Assembly (NCBI GenBank): GCA_012064415.1
Contig: SSNU01000042.1
Location: forward strand, 591,822 to 655,821
DNA from: Gyrodactylus bullatarudis
Lineage: Eukaryota > Platyhelminthes > Monogenea > Gyrodactylidea > Gyrodactylidae
Length of the DNA stretch: 64,000 nucleotides
Reading direction: 5' to 3'
The notes under the pieces were generated by a model. That model was not told the DNA's origin, did not search any database, and saw nothing but the letters and a program-made list of their open reading frames with translations. Every line of letters starts with the position of its first letter. Position 1 is the first letter of the stretch. Of the stretch, positions 34,482 to 45,043 are shown piece by piece. The translations under genes were made by a program, and so were the position numbers.

Positions 34482-36809
34482 GTTGTGAAATTTACAATAC
34501 ATGTAAGTCACAATAAATGTTGAAGCGTGATTTACCTAACGGCAAGACACAAGATGTAAGCTGTTAAAATCTCTTTAAATATGACTTGGATCCAATTAGA
34601 AAGCACTAGCAAAATTAGTATGTTCTCAAAATGAATAAGTGAACTTTATGAAATGAAAAGACATCTCTTGTGAGTACTTTCTAAAGATATTTTTTATTTA
34701 TCAGTCAAAATTTCATACAGACCATATTGAAATTTAAATTTTCAAGTTCAAAAAAGTAAGTTTGAATCAAAAACCGTTTTAGTCACATATAATTAATTTG
34801 AGAAAGAAGAAAACGTGAGATTTTTTAAAATTTTGTCCTGAATTCATTCGAAATCATTAAATTTTTGTGTTTATTAAATCTAAACTTCCGAGACTGCCTG
34901 TATCAAAACAAGTTCATTGCTTCCAGAATCGATATTTCAATGATGTAAGGTTCTACTTTACTCTCTTTCTAATATAATGATCAAGAATAATGTGAGTAAT
35001 CAAAGCTTAAATGCCGGAAAATTCAAATAATCAACTCAGTTTTTATTATATCATAATGTATGTTTTAACAAAAATATGAAATTAATTAGAGTGAAGTTGT
35101 CGAAAATGGACACCCTGTGTGTAAGTTAGAGAAAGGAATTTCTTAAAGAGTCCATTTCACAGATAAAATGCAAGAATCATGTATGCGTTTCCTCTACGTA
35201 CTAATTAAAATAAAGCCTGACATATTTGTATGGTTTAATCATAGATTTAATTGCTGGAATAGAAAATAAAAAGATTAATGATTCAGCGTAATGTATGTTG
35301 AATAGGCCGTTTTTTGCGGTTAATACATGATGAATGGGGAAATCTCTCATAAAATACTTTTTCAGAATAAATACCTAACTGATGTAATTGAAAATTGATT
35401 CAAATATGCAAAAGGAACAGAAAACGATTGATTGTCTTTCGAATCATTGAATTTCTTCCAGTACAAACTGAGAGTTTGTTACTATTAGAATAATAAACAT
35501 CTCATAACTGATAGTTTGAAAAATTCGTAAGGTTTTTGCAAGATCAATAGGAAGTCAAACAAAATTTTATTTGCCAGCTTGATGAAGGACTCTATAATAT
35601 GTGTGTGAGTATTCTTGTTTAGAAAAAAACGAATTATTTTGTGTTTCTATCAACTCTCGAAAATTCACGGAATATTTTTTCAAGGTGAGCCTATTGGAGA
35701 ACTTGATTGCAGCTGTAAACCAAGTGAGAAATAAAACGAGTTCTTTAAATAAACTGTCAGTAAACTTTAGTAAAGTTGAGAAATCAACAAGGAAAACTTT
35801 ATTAAATATGTGATGAATAGCAATTTTCATAAGAGTTATTATTTCAACAATAAACTTTGAACTGAGATTTTCAGACAAATCTTTTAGCGCCTCTAGGTGC
35901 CCTCTGTCAACTCTAACCATTCCTCAACATTGGCTTATAGAAAAGGAGTGTTGTCCTGGGTCATAATGTATTGAAATTTGAGATTTCACTTTATTTGTGA
36001 CTTCTGGGCGTTTATCATCTGTGATGTAGAAACCGTATCGCATCCTCACCATCGCTCAAGCTAAGCAGACTTTATGGAAAATTCAAGAATATATGGAAAA
36101 GAAACTTTAACTAGAAGGCTATTCATTACGTCCACAGTTATTCTTTAAAAATGAAACTAATTGTAATTTTGATTGGGTACTAAAATAAAACGGTTATTTC
36201 TTCTTTTAAAATAATTTTACTTCCGAAAATATCGTTATCCAATTCAACCATTTTGAGCTACTAAAATGTTCAACATTTTAGCAACGACTATATCATTTGA
36301 AAGTGAGAAAAATTAAGTCTAAAAAATTATGTTTAAGATTTTGAAATTAGTAAACATTGTAAGAAAAAGTTTGATATCACCTAATTCCCTCCGTTCAAAT
36401 AAATTCTAATTAAATTAATGAAAAATATTTTTGAGCAACAAATTATTACTAGATTCAATTGTCTGACCTATTATTATCAGGTTCGATGTAAGACTTTGGC
36501 AGTGAGTAGAAATTGCGAGCTACTCTCTAATCATCTAAGAATGTTCCAAGTGTATGTGGTTTTTATCTTCATCTTATTTTCCAAAGTGTAAGCTCGCAGA
36601 TGTCAGTTTTCTTCAACTTTTATATATATGCTAAAGTTGAAAACCTTATCCTAAATATCGATAGTGGAAAGAGAAAGAGGTGAGAAATAAAGATTAAACA
36701 TTATTTTGGAAGGTTTTAAAACATAAAGTTAGTTTCACTGAATTATTTTTTGTCAAATATTTTCGCCTAACTCGTGTGGTATTTTGAGGATAACCTGCAA
36801 TTGAAAAAA
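34482..36809 (+). other. Exon list, 5' part of micro-exon gene B
   Basis: 34482-34502 VVKFTIH; 34547-34555 TQD; 34661-34669 TSL; 34928-34945 NRYFND; 34986-34991 NN; 35090-35116 SEVVENGHP; 35163-35180 IKCKNH; 35366-35383 NKYLTD; 35462-35473 YKLR; 35515-35526 FEKF; 35578-35604 LDEGLYNMC; 35623-35640 KKTNYF; 35685-35723 (39 nt); 36282-36302 QRLYHLK; 36481-36501 VRCKTLA; 36540-36551 NVPS; 36665-36679 WKEKE; 36789-36809 DNLQLKK (or 36780-36809). The exons 34547, 34661, 35090 and 36540 have the weakest support. Confidence 0.6.
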
Positions 36810-38570
36810 GTAAGGTATTTCTAGTTATGTTTCATGGTTAGTTTGCATCCGAGATAGATACTTTGACGTGGTGCTTATCAGTAAGTTACCGAGACAGAAA
36901 ATTTAATTTATTACATTTATACCAAATGTATTTTCAAGTTAATTTCTTTTAGAAAATAGAAAGTTACAAAGAAGTATGCAACTCATGGGTTATACTAAAT
37001 CTATATTTAAAATAAATTATTTAAGATTTCAATATATATATTTCTGGTAAGTTGCACATCATATAACGCGATAGACCTTCCTTGTGAAAACCCTTTGACG
37101 AGAAAATGTTAAATTTATAATGATTGTTTAGTTTATAGAATAGACACTTTTCCATCTTCAAAGGATACAAATAGCAATAAAATGGTGAGTTGAATTATTT
37201 TGAGGATTTATTTTTAGAATATGGGCATTAACGTATGTATAAGATCGATTTTCTTACGCCTTCTTAGTGCGAAATAGACGTATGAATCTCATATCTGTTT
37301 GGTAACGTATGCCACCAGGAACGATTAACAAGGCTTGTAAGTGAGATCATTTTAAACATGGTTGATTTTCATTGAAAACGCTTCTCCCTCTTAAAGGTAT
37401 TCAATGTAGGTATACTCTTGAAAGGAGTTTTATCCAGAAATATAGCCAAAAAATGTTTGTGTTTAAACTACTATGGCTTGTCTCTTATACTTCTAGTTTG
37501 ACATTGATGATTATTTAAATGTGAGAGTGTAACTTATGCAAAAGAGAAAGATAATTATTTAGGAAACCAGAAAAAAGGCAAGTTTATTTAGAAAATTTTC
37601 ATTTTTTAATTAGCAAAAAAATTCTATTGTAGATTTTATATTTTATTCCTACTCATTTAGCCATCTAGCAAGATCGTTTAGTATATGAATCCATTTGTTT
37701 GTTTTATGCAAAAGGAATATCAAATTTTATTGACAGTAAGGAACTTGAGAAAAAGCGCTTATTAAAAACTAGAAATACTTCTACCTAACAGCAGTAACTT
37801 TGATTTTATAGAACCTTCAGACTATGCGCTCAAGAAAATAAATTATCAGAAGGCGGTATGTTAATCTCGCTTAAAAGTGTTCCAATTTCTTATTTACGGG
37901 CTATTATTCCAGAGTGAACATTATATCAAAGTGAGAAATTAAATAAAAACTCTGAATTATGAATTAAATATCAATTACTGACTGGAAGTAACTTGAATTT
38001 TTAGGACAAGCGAGAAAAATGTGTAAATATATCTCTCCTGTCTGAATAATTTGGATATGATTCTTGATTAGATGTCGTATCCTGTAAGTTCAAAAATAAA
38101 AATTTGATAGATATTACTAGCTGACAAAAACCATGTTTAGTGTAAGAAAATGAGAAAATACTTAATGTCTTGATTAGAAAATCTTGTACTATAACCTCAA
38201 GAAAGATTTACCAATGATAAAAGCTGTGAGTATCAATTAGAGAAATCTCATGTTTTCTATAGGAAGTTCTTAATTTGGAAGAAGTAAGCAGTACATTCAA
38301 TTAAATTCAGTGTGGATTGAAAATAAAAATATCAATATATACTTTTGTAATTGGACTTGAACCAATTACAATACAAAATATAAGCACCTAGAACAAAATA
38401 TTACTAGTTAATATTACAAAATATCATTCTAGACACCATTATTTAATAATCTTTTATTCTAGATTGCTAAACAGGTAGGTTAAGAATAAAACTATATTGA
38501 GTCATCCTGAATGTTATTAATTTAATATATTGTTTTTTTTCAGTTCGAAAAAAGTAAAACTTCTTCTTGA
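34482..38570 (+). CDS. Micro-exon gene B (about 35 micro-exons, about 225 aa)
   Basis: Second copy of the micro-exon gene, the most compact (4.1 kb) and freest of inserted repeats. About 35 phase-0 exons of 6-39 nt end in TTCGAAAAA... coding FEKSKTSS-stop at 38544-38570. Slot-by-slot it parallels A: VVKFTIH, a 6-nt NN exon, 27-nt LDEGLYNMC, 18-nt KKTNYF, 39-nt VSLLENLIAAVNQ, 21-nt QRLYHLK, 39-nt FASEIDTLTWCLS, 21-nt KIESYKE, 24-nt FDIDDYLN, 21-nt EYQILLT, 21-nt KINYQKA, 12-nt MSYP and 12-nt IAKQ. One exon (36780-36809, YFEDNLQLKK) is preceded by GG instead of AG, so either it is shortened to 21 nt by an internal AG or the acceptor is mutated. The product is likely helical and charged. Function unknown; first exon unresolved. 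Confidence 0.75.
35685..35723 (+). other. Conserved 39-nt micro-exon, copy B
   Basis: VSLLENLIAAVNQ between TTTTTTCAAG and GTGAGA; pairs with 27882-27920 and 48285-48323. Confidence 0.87.
36842..36880 (+). other. Conserved 39-nt micro-exon, copy B
   Basis: FASEIDTLTWCLS between CATGGTTAG and GTAAGT; pairs with 29008-29046 and 49591-49629. Confidence 0.88.
36842..38570 (+). other. Exon list, 3' part of micro-exon gene B
   Basis: 36842-36880 (39 nt); 36953-36973 KIESYKE; 37164-37184 DTNSNKM; 37218-37232 NMGIN; 37319-37336 ERLTRL; 37497-37520 FDIDDYLN; 37563-37577 ETRKK (GC donor); 37715-37735 EYQILLT; 37835-37855 KINYQKA; 37913-37930 SEHYIK; 38005-38022 DKREKC; 38072-38083 MSYP; 38121-38141 LTKTMFS; 38202-38225 KDLPMIKA; 38263-38283 EVLNLEE; 38463-38474 IAKQ; 38544-38570 FEKSKTSS-stop. 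This is the cleanest run in the window: 17 successive in-frame exons in 1.7 kb. Confidence 0.72.
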
Positions 38571-39875
38571 ATCAATACAGTTAGTATCAATTTATTGAAG
38601 ATTTTTACGAAGTTTATTTGAAATATAATATACTGTATCCTATTAATAATTTATAATAACTGAGAAAAATTATAATTCAGACATAGATTAAATTTGCACT
38701 AGTTAATGGAAATCAATTGAGGAATTTGGCGATTTTTCCAATTTCTCGAATCGCCATCAGATTCGTTGTTAAAAGCTTTAAGTAAAGTAAAATATATGAA
38801 CAGAAAAATGTCATAATTTATTCGAGGTTGATAAGAATATCATTAGGATTAGTATTTTAAAATCGAAGCAGGTTTCATGTATATTTATGTTATCCTATCT
38901 GGTGTTTATGCTATCAAAATTCATGAAGGCAAATATTTTTGGATTTACTAATAAATTTTATTCCAATCAATCTGACACATTAATATTATAGAATTGAATG
39001 AGCATTTAAATCATTCATTGTTATTATTAACCTAAAACATTTCTGAGATATTAGTTTATTCGAGTTTAGTTAATGAATAATTCGAATATTATCAACTGAG
39101 TTCTGAATATTGATAGATAACAATCATTTTATCGAAATCAGCTTTTGAAAATATCATTTGTGAAAAAAATTTCTCTTAAACTCTTTGAAAGTAAAATTTA
39201 GCATACGGAACGCGTCGCTTTATGAAACGGCATTCAGATTTCTTTGTTCTGTGATTATCGGATATTTCATCTGTGAAAGTTGCAATTAAATTAAATTGTC
39301 CTATCAATTAAAAAAATATATAAAAGGACAAAATTACTCAATTATAATCGATGTATTTATTCCTATTATCATTATTGGTTCGGATAACCAAACTCACTCA
39401 TAAAAATTCACATTTTAATATTAATAAACGTTTATTTTCTCTTTCAGATTCATAATAAAAATAAAACTTTTAATGGAACTTTCTTAATTAATCAAGATAT
39501 TTTTATTCAAAAGACGAAGACATAGTTTAAGAGGGAAATTATATATATTGAGGCATTAAATGAATACATTAACATATCCTCTTTTGATTCATGTTTTAAA
39601 ATTTGCAAAATTATAATTATGATTAACAATAAGTCTGGGAATGCCTTTATGGAAAATACGTAAAGCTATAGTTGAAAATGTTTTCTCAAATAATTTTTCA
39701 TTTCACCGTCGAGCTTTAGCGCAAGCTCACAGATAAACTGCTTAGAGAGATGAAAGAAAAATACATTGGTCTACTTTTCATTCAACGTTCATCTTATTGC
39801 AGATGAATCTCAAGTTAAATACTTGAATTTTATGGGTGGTGATTTGGGTATTTTTACATAATTATAATTATGCTT
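38571..39875. other. Gene-free AT-rich spacer
   Basis: No gene, repeat pair or splice-bounded exon that I can support. Could contain the 3' UTR of gene B. Confidence 0.5.
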
Positions 39876-42448
39876 CAGTTGTACCTCCGTAATAACTGTG
39901 TAAAAGTGATCCCTACCTCTCTGCCCCCTGAAGAATAATATTTATTATAATTGTATACTAATGAGTAGGCATATGTATAGAATATTTTAATTTTATCCAA
40001 ACTAATTCAATTTCAGCAATATATCATTACCCTATGAATATTTTTCATTGATATTTTAAGGTTATACTCATGAAATGTAGTTACCTCATTGTACCGAATT
40101 TCAAGAGAATATCGCAAAAATAAAATTTAATATTTTTTTCATCATATAAAGCAGATTTTTATTCCTATTTGAAGAGAATTTTAAAACTAATCTTTTCACA
40201 AAATACCAGGTGGATACCATGCTTTTCAAGACCATGAAGCGAATTTAAACTTTGGACTGGCAAAAATCGATATTGAGTTTTTTGATGAAATTTTTATGTA
40301 AATCCTATACCATCCCAATTCTATCCCCCATACCCTTTCACACATTCTACGTGCAATTACAACAGCTGTTGAAGTAATTAGTGATCAAGTATAACTATTA
40401 TTTTTTGATTAACTTTATTTTCATGCCTAATCTTAATAATTATAATCATTATATAATATAATATATATATATAATATATAATTATAATCATATTATATAA
40501 GGGTCTCTTGCATTCCCATCTCATCAAGGTCACATTAGTAACGCAGTAATTATTTTCTAATTTTTTCATAATTTTATTGCCCAGCTATGTCTGTTTTCGA
40601 TCCTTCATTTGTCCAACCAAAATCGCTCTCACATTTGAAAAACTTATTAAATTCTTACATACCAAACCCTTCTTGAATACTAGCATGAAGCACGATCTAC
40701 GTTTGAAAGTTAAATGTCTTGTAGACGAAGGCAAGACAAGTCAGGAAATCTCAGAAATTCTATCTATCAAAGTTTCACAAGTAAAGTACTTCAGTAGAAC
40801 CAAAGTTGTGAAATCAGCAGGCCGAAGATTCTATGATGAAATCATGGATTTTTTATTGAATCACAATAAACCAATCGCATAAGAAATTACTCCCAAAAGC
40901 TACTGCATACAACGTTAAATTCACTCGGGAAATGATGAGGAATTTTTTGGATCAAAATCCTCAATTCAAAAGGCAAATACATAGTAATTTTATCTTTTGA
41001 TTAATTTTTAGATATTCAAAAGGGAAGAATATTCTTTTAAACAATAACTCAAAATACTCGACATGTGTGAAATAATCGATCGCAAAACTGTTTCACATGA
41101 AAAAGGAGTAATCTTAGATTGTATCAGATGTTGGGAATATAACAAATAAGATCTTTCGCTCAAAGCATACCTAGTGCGCAAAACTATAAAAGAATTCCTC
41201 ACTTAACATATCATTACCTTGATCAAAGTGTCAAAGAAATGATTCATGAATGGAGAAGACAAAAGCTTCCAATCAACTTTAGATGTCTCACTGAAGATTT
41301 AAAAAGAACGTCCCTCAACCTTGAATTTGGTTTTAAGGTCAGTCACGGTTGGATAGAAAAATTTAAGAAACGAAATCAATTCAACAACTATCAAATATAT
41401 GGTGAAGGTGCGGGTGTTGATGTCACAGCTATCGAGAACTGGATACAAGATAATCATGATATACTTAGAAGAAATATCCCTGAAAATTACGATGGCAATT
41501 CTAAAGCATGGAATAATTCGGAGATTTTCCAAAGTTGGCTACATTAATTTGGGGAACATTTTCACAACAGACAAATTTTATTAATGCTTGACAATTTTCC
41601 ATTTCACCATATTCCTATACCCCAGCAAATGTACGATTACTATTTTTGACCACCAAACACTACGTCAGTCACACAACCATTAAACCAAGGTATCATTTGG
41701 AGCTTCAAATTAAACTTCAAAAATATTCTTATGCGCGATCATGAGATTCAATCAATTTCAATGGCCTATAGATGGATTATAACTGCGTTTGATAATGTAA
41801 AAACTTGTGTGATTGAGAACTGTTTCATACATTCCAAGATATGGTTGAATAAATAAATGATTTGTTATTATTTATTATTATGGCCACTAATTACTTCAAC
41901 AGCTGTTGTAATTGCACGTAGAATGTGTGAAAGGGTATGGGGGATAGAATTGGGATGGTATAGGATTTACATAAAAATTTCATCAAAAAACTCAATATCG
42001 ATTTTTGCCAGTCCAAAGTTTAAATTCGCTTCATGGTCTTGAAAAGCATGGTATCCACCTGGTATTTTGTGAAAAGATTAGTTTTAAAATTCTCTTCAAA
42101 TAGGAATAAAAATCTGCTTTATATGATGAAAAAAATATTAAATTTTATTTTTGCGATATTCTCTTGAAATTCGGTACAATGAGGTAACTACATTTCATGA
42201 GTATAACCTTAAAATATCAATGAAAAATATTCATAGGGTAATGATATATTGCTGAAATTGAATTAGTTTGGATAAAATTAAAATATTCTATACATATGCC
42301 TACTCATTAGTATACAATTANGTTTGGATAAAATTAAAATATTCTATACATATGCCTACTCATTAGTATACAATTATAATAAATATTATTCTTCAGGGGG
42401 CAGAGAGGTAGGGATCACTTTTACACAGTTATTACGGAGGTACAACTG
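39876..42448 (+). mobile_element. Tigger/pogo-like transposon with ~500-bp TIRs, inactive
   Basis: Long inverted repeats (about 39876-40381 and 41884-42448), near identical and beginning CAGTTGTACCTCCG, bracket a decayed pogo-type transposase. TA follows the right end; the left flank no longer shows it. The right TIR contains one N at 42321 flanked by a ~60-bp direct duplication, most likely an assembly join artefact, which explains why that arm is longer. TIRs of ~500 bp are unusually long for pogo/Tigger (usually about 25 bp). Confidence 0.8.
40577..41850 (+). pseudogene. Decayed pogo/Tigger transposase
   Basis: Pieces in more than one frame match the family order. First comes an N-terminal helix-turn-helix (RLKVKCLVDEGKTSQEISEIL). 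Then comes a CENP-B-type DNA-binding domain (FGFKVSHGWIEKFKKRNQF ... YGEGAGVDV). Last comes the DDE_1 catalytic part: FTTDKFY near 41565, MLDNFPFHH near 41587, then after a stop PPNTTSVTQPLNQGIIWSFK near 41648, which is the hallmark of this superfamily. At least two frame breaks and an internal stop make it non-functional. Confidence 0.8.
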
Positions 42449-42449
42449 T

Positions 42450-42575
42450 ATTTCGGTTTTTCGCGAATTGCGCAAAAACTGAAAATTTTTGGAAGCAGAT
42501 TCGGAATCTGCGTAAAATTTTACAAAATAATCAGTTTGTTGCAAATATTTATTGCAACCCCCCAACCACCCGTGT
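42450..42575. repeat. Single arm of the 30122-30771 foldback family
   Basis: Repeats the right arm of the 30-kb element, including CGAATTGCGCAAAAACTGA and the trailing CCCCCCAACCACCCGTG. It separates the Tigger copy from the Penelope-like fragment. Confidence 0.8.
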
Positions 42576-42598
42576 TATCAATGAATAAAATACACTGC

Positions 42599-43795
42599 TC
42601 AATTCTGACCAATCGCTTTCATTCTCCTTCGATTTTCCAATGGGATTGAGGTGTGTTCCTCATGTATTAGGTTTGAAGCAATCGTGTATGGTCTTGTTGT
42701 TGCTCGGGATCCTTTTTCTCTGTTTTCCTTTTTGTTGCTGGGCGATATTGATGAGTTTCTTTTCCTTGATGGGCGGGATGTTTCTGGTTGTGAAAAGAAA
42801 CGAGTTCTAGCCATTCCTGTGACTGTGTGCTGGTTGTCATTCTGGGGGACCATGGTTGCTGGGATGAGTGCTTCGTCACAACTGTTTTGGGATTGTCTAT
42901 CAACTAATGTTGAGATTGAAGTTTTTGTTACCCGGGCAGTTGTGAGGGCAGAATTTGTGTTATTGTCTCTCTGTGATGTTGGGTTTGGCAGTTGAGTAGA
43001 GGTTTATTTTGTTTCGGGTGTTATTCCAGAGGTTGTGTTATCAACTGATGTTGATTTTAGTGATTTTTGTGCTGGAATTAGACCTGCTTTTTTGGTTGTC
43101 TCGGGCTCCTTGGTTTAGCAACCTTTTGAAGGACTTTTCGCAATTTGTGGAAATTTGTTCCTGTGAAACCTAGTTGTCTTCCAAGCATTTTTTTGGGCAC
43201 ATAGTTTTGGTTGCTCTTCGTTCACTAGCTTTGCCTCGACTATTTCTAGGATACGTTTTGACTTGTGTTTACTCAGTTTTGGGTCAGTAGCGTATCTTAT
43301 TTTGAAGTTTTCGAAGCCTGTTGAGTGGTTTGTCTCTTTTATGTGGGCTTGTATAGAGGATGTGTCATTGTTTTTGTTGAGGTTCTCCTTCTTTCGAGCT
43401 GACAGACATCTGGTTGTCATACCTATGTAAGATTCCCCACATGTACACTTGAACTCTTAGACCACATTTTGTTTTGATTTCCAGTCGGTCGGATCTTTGT
43501 TTTTGTCGTTCAGGAGTTTCGTTGTTTTTGAAAGGATCATGAGTTTTTTTCCCGGGTAGGCATTGGTAGTGGTCTTGTTCTTCAATATGGTATTCGGGAC
43601 ATCACCTTTGAATGGAAGGGAGAGTACGATGTGTTTGTCGCTGTTTTCTTCATCGGGGCCTTTGGCTTTCTCTTTCGTTTTGGCAAAATTGAAAAATTTT
43701 TTGCCGTATTCGAAAACTAAATTTAAAAATTTTGATATTCTGATATGCCATTTCTTATTTTTCCCAAATTTACCAGGAAGACATTGTTGCAAATC
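42599..43795 (-). mobile_element. Penelope-like element fragment (linker plus GIY-YIG)
   Basis: Minus-strand frames carry the end of a Penelope-like retroelement. The pre-nuclease segment reads VLSLPFKGDVPNTILKN ... LLNDKNKDPTDW, leading to FKCTCGESYIGMTTRCLSAR, the GIY-YIG endonuclease signature with its cysteines. It continues as SIQAHIKETNHSTGFENFKI and ends in a long basic tail around 42600-42850. One stop splits linker and nuclease (near 43457), and the reverse transcriptase is absent. A second GIY-YIG copy is at 60728-61060. Confidence 0.78.
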
Positions 43796-43945
43796 TTAAT
43801 CTTTTCATTCATAGAACTCTTTCCGAAAATTCTGAAAAAGCACTATTAATAACTTTTAATATTCAGCGTTCTTATTTGTATAGAATGAAACTTATATCTC
43901 TCTCAAAATTCTCGAATTGATTTCCATCGATTTTCCTTTCCAAAA

Positions 43946-44701
43946 CAATGTACCTCTATAAAAAATGTAACAAACGTATCCCTCTCCTCTCTGCCCCTTT
44001 TAAGTTTAGTAAAATAATGTATAGCTACTATAAAGTAGGTTTATGAGTTTCAAACTTTCCAAAAAAAATAAAATTCAGTCAAGTTTGATTCATTCGATAG
44101 AGAATTTTCTGCTGATTCTCTCTATCTAATAAAAATACCAGATTCGTTCATTTCTTGTCTCATAAAATACTATCAAACATTGGAGCAGTTTTGATTTTGG
44201 ATTTAAAAAATATTTTCTCTCCTTTTCGTCTTTTCACACTTTTGACCTATACCCCCTCCCCTTATTTACACCCACAATTGGGGAACAACTGTAATTATAG
44301 CTTACATCACTCTTTCCCCTATAATCACACTGAGTTAATCAACGATTAACTCGAAATATTAATGAGTAATCAATCCTTCTTATACAACTACAAATTTCAA
44401 CGTGTAAAGTATCGGTATTTTATTCTCCTGAAAGAGTCCCATTTCATATCCTCTGGATCCTTAATTCCCAAAGTAGTATTTTATGAGACAAGAAATGAAC
44501 GAATCTGGTATTTTTATTAGATAGAGAGAATCAGCAGAAAATTCTCTATCGAATGAATCAAACTTGACTGAATTTTATTTTTTTTGGAAAGTTTGAAACT
44601 CATAAACCTACTTTATAGTAGCTATACATTATTTTACTAAACTTAAAAGGGGCAGAGAGGAGAGGGATACGTTTGTTACATTTTTTATAAAGGTACAACT
44701 G
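43946..44701. repeat. Foldback element related to the Tigger copy
   Basis: Arms of about 230 bp (43946 to about 44170 and about 44475 to 44701) are inverted copies. The right end GGTACAACTG-TA and the CTCTCTGCCCC block match the TIR of the 39876-42448 element, so this is probably a non-autonomous derivative mobilised by it. No coding. Confidence 0.75.
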
Positions 44702-45043
44702 TATTTTTCTTATACTGGCCGAATTTAAGGAATAATGATTCTCGTATGCATTTCAACGAAGAAAGTTTCCTTGTCAAAGAACGTACTTGCAGATTATATC
44801 GTTCATATTTTATTAAACATCAGAATAATTTAATTTTATTCGCAATCAATCAATCAATTTGTTCAACTATAAATTTGTTTTTTTTCTTCTAACAGCGTTA
44901 TTTCATTCAAATGTGTTATAGAAATAATCCGGTTAGTTTGGTTTCTAATCAGTAAAAATTCTTGTTTAATATCCTAATAATTTAGCCAGTCAAATATCGA
45001 TTATATACTGTATGTTGGATATGGATAAAGATTAATGAAGAAG
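44702..45043. other. Presumed 5' region of micro-exon gene C
   Basis: The stretch around 44895-44960 (TTATTTCATTCAAATGTGTTATAG...) resembles the start of gene A (about 24408-24450), so the homology extends upstream of the first exon I can call. No clear ATG exon. Confidence 0.35.

Noticed and set aside
34706..34756. An exon candidate in gene B ending TTCAAAAAA|GTAAGT
   Set aside because: From its best acceptor it is 35 nt, not a multiple of three; a 9-nt version is possible but has no counterpart in A or C.
42651..42995. 114-codon + strand ORF
   Set aside because: Antisense to the basic tail of the Penelope-like fragment; composition explained by that strand.
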